Shown in pieces: positions 55,427-63,200 of a DNA stretch of 64,000 bases (the first letter of the stretch is position 1; every line of letters starts with the position of its first letter). The position numbers were made by a program, and so were the translations under genes. The DNA lies in NCBI GenBank assembly GCA_018371275.1, contig JAHALF010000009.1:1-64000 (forward strand). The letters run 5' to 3'. Origin of the DNA: Clostridiales bacterium (GTDB lineage Bacteria > Bacillota > Clostridia > Lachnospirales > CAG-274). The notes under the pieces were generated by a model. That model saw only the letters and a program-made list of their open reading frames with translations. It was not told the DNA's origin and did no database searches.

Positions 55427-55535
55427 TTTTAAAGGTTTAGTAGTATAGTTTATATAAAAATAGAAATATATTATTCAATTAATAGTTTATAAATAAAGTG
55501 TAGCTTTGTTTATTTTAACTAAGGAGGAAAATACT

Positions 55536-56672
55536 ATGAAAAAAATAGTTAGTTTAATATTAGCAGTAACTATGGCATTTAGTATGGTTGCTTGTGGTAA
55601 CAAAACAAATAACACAGAGCCAACTTCTTCAGATAATCAGAGTAGTAGTTCTGATAGCCAAGAAGATAAAGGTAGTAGTTCTGGAGCAGAAATTGCACTT
55701 GTTACAGATGTTGGTACTATTGATGATAAATCTTTCAACCAAGGTTCTTGGGAAGGTGTTGTAAAATTTGCTGAAGAAAAAGGTATCTCTCATAAATATT
55801 ATCAACCAGCGGAAAAATCAAACGAAGCTATAACTACAACTATAGAATTAGCTATTAAAGGCGGGGCAAAAACAGTTGTTTGTCCTGGATATTTATTTGA
55901 AGTACCAGTATATAATATGCAACAAAAATATCCAGATGTTAAGTTTATTATTATAGATGGTACACCTCAAGATGGTAGCGGTAACTATCAAGTAGCTGAA
56001 AATACAGAAGCTATTTTCTTCTCTGAAGAACAAGCTGGTTTCTTAGCTGGTTATGGTGCTGTTATTGACGGATATAGAAATTTAGGGTTTATGGGTGGTA
56101 TCGCGGTACCAGCTGTTATACGTTATGGATATGGTTTTGTTCAAGGTGCTGAATATGCAGGTAAAGAATTAGGTCTTAAACCTGGAGAAATTACTATGAA
56201 TTATACATATGTTGGTGATTTTGATGCTTCTCCAGATCATACTGCTAAAGCAGCAGCTTGGTATAACGAAGGTGTAGAAGTTATATTTGGCTGTGGTGGT
56301 GGAGTTGGTAACTCTGTTATGAAAGCCGCTGAAACTGCAGATAAAAAAGTTATTGGTGTAGACGTTGACCAATCAGTAGAATCTGAAACAGTTATTACAT
56401 CTGCTATGAAAAACTTACAAAATGCAGTTTATAAAACTTTAGGAGAAATTTATGATGGCACTTTTGCAGGAGGACGTACAGTTAATTTAGGCGCTGCTAC
56501 AAATGATATTTTATTACCTATGGAAACATCTAAATTTCAAGTATTTAATGAAGAACAATATAATGCTATATATACTAAAGTATCAAATAAAGAAATTGAA
56601 TTAAAAGATGAAAAAGCAGCTGAAAAACCAGACGCTTTAGGTGCAGAAATAGTTTCTGTAAAATTTCAATAA
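55536..56672 (+). CDS. BmpA/TmpC-family nucleoside-binding lipoprotein
   Basis: A 378-residue receptor lipoprotein for the nucleoside ABC transporter. The ATG at 55536 has AAGGAGGAAA upstream; an in-frame TTG or ATT further up is not used. Lipobox Cys20 (SMVACGNK), then a Ser/Asp-rich linker to about 45, then the BMP domain: ALVTDVGTIDDKSFNQGSWE near 54-73, GFLAGYGAVIDGYRNLGFMG near 169-188 and KVIGVDVDQS near 271-280. The codon use of its 3' part (more C and G) suggests high expression. A strong terminator follows. Confidence 0.94.
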   Translation: MKKIVSLILAVTMAFSMVACGNKTNNTEPTSSDNQSSSSDSQEDKGSSSGAEIALVTDVGTIDDKSFNQGSWEGVVKFAEEKGISHKYYQPAEKSNEAITTTIELAIKGGAKTVVCPGYLFEVPVYNMQQKYPDVKFIIIDGTPQDGSGNYQVAENTEAIFFSEEQAGFLAGYGAVIDGYRNLGFMGGIAVPAVIRYGYGFVQGAEYAGKELGLKPGEITMNYTYVGDFDASPDHTAKAAAWYNEGVEVIFGCGGGVGNSVMKAAETADKKVIGVDVDQSVESETVITSAMKNLQNAVYKTLGEIYDGTFAGGRTVNLGAATNDILLPMETSKFQVFNEEQYNAIYTKVSNKEIELKDEKAAEKPDALGAEIVSVKFQ

Positions 56673-56691
56673 AATAATTTTTTGTATTAGT

Positions 56692-56723
56692 AAAAAACTT
56701 AGAGATTATTCTCTAAGTTTTTT
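56692..56723 (+). terminator. Terminator after the BmpA gene
   Basis: AAAAAACTTAGAGA at 56692-56705 pairs with TCTCTAAGTTTTTT at 56710-56723, a 14-bp stem with a four-base loop, ending in T residues. Confidence 0.9.
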
Positions 56724-56726
56724 ATT

Positions 56727-56793
56727 GGGTGTATACTGTTTTTAATGGTTGTTAAGAAAATAACCAAAACTAAGCAGTATACACCCTTTTTTA
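56727..56793 (+). repeat. 60-base compound palindrome, copy 1 (also terminator-like)
   Basis: Outer arms GGGTGTATACTG at 56727-56738 and CAGTATACACCC at 56775-56786 pair perfectly; an inner hairpin uses GGTT and AACC. It is followed by six T residues. A closely related 60-base copy lies at 60096-60155 and a shorter relative at 60179-60235; together they bracket the holin/endolysin region. Confidence 0.85.
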
Positions 56794-56838
56794 TTTTGTA
56801 ATTTTTTATAGCAAATAATAGGTAGGTAATAAGTAAAA

Positions 56839-57069
56839 ATGTCAAAAATTAAACTAAAAGAAATAAGCATATATAATAAATTTTTTATGAAAGGAGGTTT
56901 AGTTGAGGTTTTTATAGGAGATAAAATAATAAAATGTTATATACAAAAAATAAAGAAAGATTGTATTTTAGTAGAAGAAGTTACATATAAAAATATTAAA
57001 CATAAAATTAGAAGATATAGAAAATATTTTTTCTATTATTTTATAGTAATTATATTTTTATTTTATTAA
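56839..57069 (+). CDS. Hypothetical 76-residue protein with hydrophobic tail
   Basis: A lysine- and isoleucine-rich 76-residue frame with a C-terminal hydrophobic run (FFYYFIVIIFLFY near 64-76). The ribosome binding site is weak (GGTAGG). No family recognised. It sits in the holin/endolysin island among decayed genes, so it may be a remnant or a small phage-derived membrane protein. Coding status is uncertain. Confidence 0.4.
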   Translation: MSKIKLKEISIYNKFFMKGGLVEVFIGDKIIKCYIQKIKKDCILVEEVTYKNIKHKIRRYRKYFFYYFIVIIFLFY

Positions 57070-57085
57070 TTAAGGGGGTGGTATT

Positions 57086-57357
57086 ATGAAGATTAGTATT
57101 TTAAGTGAAACAAAAAAAGAGATTACTTTAAAAGTTGAAAGGGGTTGCTGAACATTTTGCAATCATAATAAAATAAGAAATAAAGGGTAACTAGATAAAC
57201 TAATTCATATGTTATAGAAATAGAGAATAAGATTTTAGAAGTTAAGGATGAAGTTTTATAAGTTGGTAATAAATCAAGAACTATTAAAAATATTCAAATA
57301 AAAGAGGGTTTCATAATAGAAATTAATGAGGGGCTATTAATAGATTTAATGAAATAA
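57086..57357 (+). pseudogene. Decayed small gene of unknown family
   Basis: An ATG at 57086 behind AAGGGGGTGG opens MKISILSETKKEITLKVERG and stops after 21 codons. After a frame change, codons from about 57204 read TNSYVIEIENKILEVKDEVL, a stop, then GNKSRTIKNIQIKEGFIIEI onwards to a stop at 57357. Two frame-spanning blocks with protein-like composition and one ribosome binding site suggest a broken gene. No homology is claimed. Confidence 0.5.
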
Positions 57358-57603
57358 GTTGAAAAATGTAAAATACTGGTATATAATTTAAAATAGGATA
57401 ATTGCATAAGGTGGTTAGACCCTCTATAAGAGGTAAACACAAAAATAAACACCCTGTCTCAACCATAGTGATTAATAAATATTAATTATATTATGTAGTT
57501 ATCTTACCCTATGCTTAAAATATAACACATACTTTAATTTTTGTAAAGGTATTTAAGGAAAAGCTTAAGTGTCTTTTTTGTATTTTAATAAAGGAGTGAT
57601 TTT
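57358..57603. other. Leader of the holin gene, GC-richer patch
   Basis: Between 57405 and 57500 the base mix is less AT-rich than its surroundings, with a small hairpin CCTCT-ATA-AGAGG at about 57421-57433 and the strings AAACACCCTGTCTCAACC and ATCTTACCCTATGC. It does not encode a credible protein on either strand. It might be a structured or antisense RNA ahead of the holin gene, but I cannot name a family. Confidence 0.3.
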
Positions 57604-57843
57604 ATGAAAAAAATTAACTGGAAAGAAAGATTTAAAAATAAAATATTTTGGGTAAATACAATTTTATCAGTAGCCACACCTATATTTGCTTATTTTGGAA
57701 TTAGTGGAAGTGATTTAACAACTTGGGGAAGTCTATTTAGATTAATTTTAGATGCACTAAAAAATCCTTATGTAGTAGGGCTTGTTTTAGTTTCTTTGTG
57801 GAATAATGTTATAAATCCTGTTACAGAGGGTATTACAGATTAA
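57604..57843 (+). CDS. Phage-type holin (phi LC3 family)
   Basis: A 79-residue holin. The start INWKERFKNKIFWVNTIL and the end WNNVINPVTEGITD are the hallmarks of the phi LC3 holin family; the hydrophobic segments are about 17-33 and 53-68, with a short linker between. Holins open lesions in the cytoplasmic membrane that let endolysin, or in toxin loci large toxins, leave the cell. AAAGGAGTG precedes the ATG. The endolysin gene follows after 82 bases and the toxin gene ends 2.4 kb away on the other strand. TcdE of C. difficile belongs to a different holin family, so any role in toxin release would be by analogy. Confidence 0.88.
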   Translation: MKKINWKERFKNKIFWVNTILSVATPIFAYFGISGSDLTTWGSLFRLILDALKNPYVVGLVLVSLWNNVINPVTEGITD

Positions 57844-57925
57844 CGTCCACAAATGCAATATTTTAAATTTTTAAATAATTTTTGTAAGTTTAAGTATAAA
57901 ATTTTTAGTTATAAAGGAGATAATT

Positions 57926-58699
57926 ATGAGTAGGGATATAAAATTATTACACCCAGAAGTACAAGATATAATACCTAAATTTTTAGAAGAGTGTAAAAAA
58001 CAAGGACTTATAGTTAAGGTAACAGATACATTAAGAACTAGAGAAGAACAAAATAAGTTATATGCTAAAGGTAGAACTGAACCCGGAAATATTGTTACAA
58101 ATGCAAAATATCCAGAATCTAATCATAACTGGGGTATGGCCTTTGATATTTGTAGAGATGATGGTAAAGGCGCTTATTATGATGCTGATGATTGGTTTAA
58201 AAAAGTAGGCCAAGTAGGTAAAAAAGTTGGATTAACTTGGGGAGGAGATTGGAAAATATTTCCTGACAAACCACACTTTGAACTTAATAAATACGGTACA
58301 ATATCAACTTTAAGGGCAAGATATAAAATGCCAGAAAATTTTAGAAAAACGTGGGAACCAGTAGAGGAAGTGGGAAAATATATGTTTGTAGAGAGAATTT
58401 ATAGTTATAATGGTAAAGCTAAATCTTTTAATGTTATAAATGAAAATGGAGAAAATTATATAAAGGTCAGAGATTTAGCAGAGTTATTAAATAAAAGTAT
58501 TAGTTATGATAGTAATACTAAAATAACTAATTTAGATGATATACTTAACAATGTTAAAGTGGAAGTTGGAAATATAAAAACAACTGTTAAAGCTATTAAT
58601 AGTGGTGGTTTTAATTTTGTTAAGGTTAGAGATTTAGCTGATGTTTTAGGGTTTGAAATAGGATATAATGAAACTAATAAAAGCATATTATTAAACTAA
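57926..58699 (+). CDS. Endolysin-like M15 peptidase with stalk-domain repeats
   Basis: A 257-residue protein. Residues 1-125 form an M15 (VanY/CwlK, Ply500-like) L-alanyl-D-glutamate or D-Ala peptidase with the zinc site SNHNWGMAFDICRDD near 71-85 and KPHFELN near 112-118, plus the WGGDW segment. Residues 155-257 hold two repeats of the copper-amine-oxidase N-terminal-like stalk domain (ENYIKVRDLAELLNKSISYD and FNFVKVRDLADVLGFEIGYN). It has no signal peptide, as for phage endolysins released through a holin, and follows the holin gene. AAAGGAGAT precedes the ATG. It would cut peptidoglycan cross-link peptides. Confidence 0.9.
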   Translation: MSRDIKLLHPEVQDIIPKFLEECKKQGLIVKVTDTLRTREEQNKLYAKGRTEPGNIVTNAKYPESNHNWGMAFDICRDDGKGAYYDADDWFKKVGQVGKKVGLTWGGDWKIFPDKPHFELNKYGTISTLRARYKMPENFRKTWEPVEEVGKYMFVERIYSYNGKAKSFNVINENGENYIKVRDLAELLNKSISYDSNTKITNLDDILNNVKVEVGNIKTTVKAINSGGFNFVKVRDLADVLGFEIGYNETNKSILLN

Positions 58700-58748
58700 A
58701 AAATCTATTATTGATAAATTAAAGTTACTTAAGAAGTAGGTGTTAGTA
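58700..58748 (+). other. Short spacer after the endolysin gene
   Basis: AT-rich spacer with AAGAAGTAGGTG near its end, which would serve as ribosome binding site for the decayed gene that follows. Confidence 0.3.
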
Positions 58749-59221
58749 TGAATATTTTTGAAAAAAGGATAAACTTTATAATATCTACTATAATAGCTAT
58801 TTTGTTATCTATTTATGGTGTTTAGTTGCTAAATAACATAAGGTTTTAAATAATAATTCAAATAAAATAACACTAAAAAACGAGGATAATTCTAAAAAAG
58901 AAAATACTATAAATTCACAATCTAAAAAACTTGGATAGATTATTTCCTAGAGGATGAATTTGCAGAGTTAGAATTAAGTAAAATACATATTACAAAGAAG
59001 GAACATGTAAAAGGTCAAATTATTTTCAATAAGAAATTTGTTGTAATAAAGCTAATAGTAGTAAGAAGAATAGATGAATATAATCATACTCTTATTTTAG
59101 GATTCAGAGAATTTGTTTATTCTAAAATATTAGATATCCTTAAAATTAAAGTTTTGGTAACTGAATTAAATAATAAAGAGTTTAAAAATAGGTATCTATC
59201 TGATAAATTTAATAATAATTA
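58749..59221 (+). pseudogene. Frameshifted membrane-anchored protein gene
   Basis: An ATG at 58749 opens a 25-residue membrane segment (FIISTIIAILLSIYG) and stops. A second frame then reads a hydrophilic linker NNNSNKITLKNEDNSKKENT up to 58938. A third reads TWIDYFLEDEFAELELSKIH and continues, rich in ordinary protein composition, to TAG at 59219-59221, with no start codon. The three blocks read as one gene, membrane anchor, linker, domain, broken by stops and frame changes. The C-terminal domain was not recognised. Confidence 0.6.
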
Positions 59222-59250
59222 GATAATAAAAACTTAGGATAATATTTATT

Positions 59251-59291
59251 AAATAGGGAAGAAAATTTATGATTTTATCTTCCCTATTTTT
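59251..59291 (+). terminator. Terminator after the broken membrane protein gene
   Basis: AAATAGGGAAGA at 59251-59262 pairs with TCTTCCCTATTT at 59278-59289 across a 15-base loop, followed by T residues. Confidence 0.75.
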
Positions 59292-59573
59292 ATTATTAAA
59301 ATGAATATTATATATTAATTTTAAAAATAATATACAAAATATATAAAAATATTATTATATAAGATATAAAATTGTAATAAATACTAAAAATTTATTTATA
59401 AACTTATTTCCATAAAGTTATATGATATATATAAAATACGGTAAATATATGGAAAATACTGAGTTTTTTGATTTTTAAATTTACAAAAATAAAAAATTTT
59501 GAAAGTTAAAAATTTTTTACAAATATGATACTATAATCTTTTAAATAAAAATTAATATAAAGGAGGGGTTAAA
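59292..59573. other. AT-rich spacer
   Basis: 282 bases of extremely AT-rich sequence with no open frame or clear promoter; AAAGGAGGGG at its right end is the ribosome binding site of the following broken gene. Confidence 0.4.
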
Positions 59574-60087
59574 ATTGCTTGGAAAAAAGTACAAAATCCA
59601 ACAATATTAGCAAACTTAAATGAAAGTGTAGAATTAACTAAATAGGTATATGATTTAGATATGACAGAAGAAGGTAAACTTACACAAAATATTAATTTAT
59701 CAAATATAAATGGGAAATCAGCACAATTACAAGTAGGTTCAAAGGTTGAAACAGTAAATGGTCCAACAGTAGCATTAGATATACCTGAATATATAAATAA
59801 AAGTAATAATTCAGTATATGTACCATTGATATTTGTTTCTTTAGAACTAGTTGGGGAAGATAATATGATGTGGGATTTAAATACAAAAACTTTTGCTATA
59901 TTTAAAGATAACAAATCAATAAAATTTACAGCAGGAAATAATAATATGATTATTGATGGGAAGTCTATTGATATGGGTAATATTATAAGCCCAATAATTA
60001 AAAGAAGTACGAGTATTTGTACTATTTAGACTATTAGGAATCAATGTTAATCGGGATAAAAATACCAAAACTGTTATATATAATTAA
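59574..60087 (+). pseudogene. Broken stalk-domain (copper amine oxidase N-like) protein gene
   Basis: Behind AAAGGAGGGGTTAAA, one frame reads AWKKVQNPTILANLNESVEL, meets TAG at 59643-59645, and continues YDLDMTEEGKLTQNINLSNI through VYVPLIFVSLELVGEDNMMW to 60028. A +1 shift near 60005 then gives VRVFVLFRLLGINVNRDKNT and KTVIYN, the typical end of a stalk domain. One internal stop and one frameshift thus separate parts of a recognisable gene. The same domain type ends the nearby endolysin, so this may be a relative of its C-terminal part. An ATG at 59661 could give a 122-residue remnant. Confidence 0.7.
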
Positions 60088-60095
60088 TATATAAA

Positions 60096-60155
60096 GGGTT
60101 TACACTGTTTTTAGTGGTGGTTAAAGAAATAACCAAGGTTAAACAGTATGAACCC
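60096..60155. repeat. 60-base compound palindrome, copy 2
   Basis: GGGTTTACACTGTTTTTAGT at the left and TTAAACAGTATGAACCC at the right, with an inner GGTT/AACC hairpin. It has the same length and layout as copy 1 (56727-56786), with most positions identical. Arms carry a few mismatches. It lies between the broken stalk-domain gene and the toxin terminator. Confidence 0.8.
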
Positions 60156-60171
60156 AAATAATTTTGTGAGA

Positions 60172-60235
60172 TAAAAAAGTTGTATACTGTTTTTCTTCTG
60201 TTAATTTTTTTGTATTACATAAAACAGTATACAAC
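60172..60235 (-). terminator. Palindrome copy 3, terminator of the toxin gene
   Basis: GTTGTATACTGTTTT at 60179-60193 and AAAACAGTATACAAC at 60221-60235 form a perfect 15-bp stem with a 27-base loop. On the minus strand it is followed by six T residues (60178-60173), so it can end the toxin transcript 64 bases after the stop codon. Its arm shares TGTATACTG with copy 1. Confidence 0.75.
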
Positions 60236-60298
60236 CATAATAAATAACATTTTTTCTATTTTAATATTTTTTATAAATAAATTAATTTATTATAAACT

Positions 60299-63200
60299 TT
60301 AATTATCTCCAGAATATTGTGGAATTTCTTTCATAAATGAAATTAAATCCATATCTTTACTGTTATAAACTTTAACATCATTTATATCTTCATAAAATAC
60401 CGGTTCTCCTCCTCCAATAGAAATAATAACTTCTTTATCATTATTCCTATTAAATACATCTAAAATAGTAAATATTTTATTTTTATCATTTTGTGAGCTA
60501 TAAATTATTAAATTTGAACCTTCTACATCCCATTTCAAATTATCTTTATTAAAAGGTAAATATAGCACTAAAGGTTTACCATTTGATCTAGTTGGTAATA
60601 GGATATCAACTTTAGTAATTTCTTCTTTTATATTGTTTTTAATAGTCTCTGTAAAATATCTAAATAAAATTCTATTTGTATCAAAATTACAATTTATTAG
60701 TACGCTTTCTATAAATCCTTCTAAATTAATAATATCTGATTCTGATAATACAATATAATCAGTTTTATTAGGATTTTGTTTTCTACTTAAAATTAGCTCT
60801 TTTTTACCCAATGAATTAAATATAAAATGGTTTTTTTCTTTAGTAAATTTTACTTCTGATTCCCATTCACCATATGCAAGATAATAGTCATCTTTATTAA
60901 AAATAAAATTTAATTTTCTTCCAAATAAATCTGTACCTGAAATAAATAAATCTGGAGTAATTTTATGATTTAATTTTAAATTTTGTAAAGGATAAGAAAC
61001 AGAAATAACATCTTTAATAAACTTATTATATATATAATCATAAACCCTTGAAATTATTTTTCTTTTTCCCTCTTCAGTAGTATGATCTATACTTTTATCA
61101 GCGTTAAAGAGTCCATAAAGTGTATACTCACCTTTTAAAGCAAATATAAATTCTGATAACACAATTTGTGTTAATTTAATACTTCTTAAAGTTATGTTAT
61201 CTTTATCAATTATTTTTAATAAATATTCATTTTTTTCATCTTCTGAAACCTGTAAATTTGCGTTATTAACAACACTAAAACCTTTAACAAGATAATCGTT
61301 TGATTTAGTTTCTTCATTGTATTTTTTTAATAATGTTGATTCTTTTCTATCAAAATTGAATATAACTGGTTTATCATTAAAGTTTTTATCATATATTACA
61401 CCTAAATAATTAATTCCTTCGTCAGTATATTTTTCAATTGACATAATATATTCATCTTTTATTAAATTTAAAGAACCCCTTACTTCTCCTATTCTTGGAA
61501 GCATTTTGATTGAGGATAAATTTCTGTTAATATTTATATTAACATTTTCTAAAACTTCTGAAGATAACCCAAAATTTTTAAGAAAAGCTAATAATTCTAG
61601 TAGTTCTAAAATTGCATATTGCATATTAAATGATATTATAACACTTTCTATTTTACATTCATTTAAATCTAATTTAAGTATAATATCCAGTTCTTTATAA
61701 TCACTTTTATCTAATTCGGATTCCTCTAAAATTATGTTAATATTATAATACTTAAAAGTAATATAAAAGCTTTCATTGGTATAATCTTTAATATGTACTT
61801 TTTGCTTACCAATTCTTAAATTTATAGAATTGTCATTATTTTTTTCAAATCTAATAAGGTCATTAAGATTTGTTTTTATGTTATTTTTTGCCTCTTTATC
61901 ATCTTTAATCTTTTCATCATATAATAAATTATCTATATTAAAAAACCACTTAGAATAATTTTTAACTTCTTTATTAAAAGGTTCTATTTTTAAGTTTATT
62001 GGGATATGTTGAAATATATATGTATAATTTACACTATCTTCATATTTTATAGAATAAGACATTTTTTGTGCAACTTCTTCATTTCCCATGAGTGCTGATA
62101 TAAAAGTCCTATCTTTATTATCACAAATTATATCTATATTTGTATTCATATATTCAGGTTCTAAAGCAGTTATTATTTTTTCTCCACCAGCTACATAAAA
62201 TCTCCAATGAAAAGTTCTTCCCCCATAGTGTAATCGTATCTTATCTAGAGTATCTTCACCAGCACCTTTCCATCTAGCTGAGCCATAAACAAAGTTATGA
62301 TTAGTATAATATCGAACGTTAAGAGCACTTGGAAGCAATAATATTGATTTACTTAAGTCATTTTGTCTCATATCAGAAAATATAATGTTAGAAAACTCAA
62401 TTGGTTCACCTTTGTTATCGGCCTCTGGCGAAGCAAAATAAGTTGGATAGGAACTATTTTCACTTGAAACTATTGACCCTCCGTGCATTTTCGAAATATA
62501 CATATTACCAACTTTAACTGTGTCTAATTTTAGATTTATTTCTGTAAGTGGGACTAATGGACTAGGTATTAAAACGTTTCCCTCATCGTTTAGTTTATAA
62601 TAACCTTTTGTTCTAATTTGATTTAAATTTTCAAAAAATTTAATTACTTCTTGAGAACTATATTTAATTCTTAAAATATTATTTACTAATGATGGTAATC
62701 CAAAACTTATGCCCGCTATTGGAACAGCAATAATTCCTAAAACCTCTGATGTTAGGGTTGCTCCTGTAAAATATGCGATAGTTGAAGCTAAACTTAAAGA
62801 AAAATTTACTGATGTAATTCCAACATTGGCTTCATAAATTTCTTTTTCAAATTCAGTATGTGCATGAACTAATTCATATATAGATGAGCCTAAATTTATA
62901 CTATCAAATAAAAAGTTTAAAAACTGTAATTTTTCTATTATCCTAGGCAATAAGCTTACTGGGTGCTGTATAAAATTATTAACAATTTTAATAATACTAC
63001 TTGCATCTGATAATACCCCTAATGAAGTAGAAGAAAGTTGAGTATATACTTGTATTTGCATAGCTATGTTTAAATTAGACATGTTCTCTTTTGAATGGGT
63101 ATAATCTAATAATGTTTGTAATAAAAATGCTGCATTTAGTGTTGAAGTATGTAAAGATACATCTTGAAAATTTTCATATTTATATATAAAATTACCTTCA

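Noticed and set aside
57410..57500. Minus-strand peptide beginning MVETGCLF in the holin leader
   Set aside because: No ribosome binding site or recognised toxin family; kept only as a possible RNA patch.
59661..60029. 122-residue frame as an intact gene
   Set aside because: Protein-like sequence extends upstream of its ATG past an in-frame TAG and downstream in another frame, so it is a remnant of the broken stalk-domain gene.
56727..60235. The three palindromes as a CRISPR array
   Set aside because: Only three diverged copies, irregularly spaced over 3.5 kb, with genes in between.
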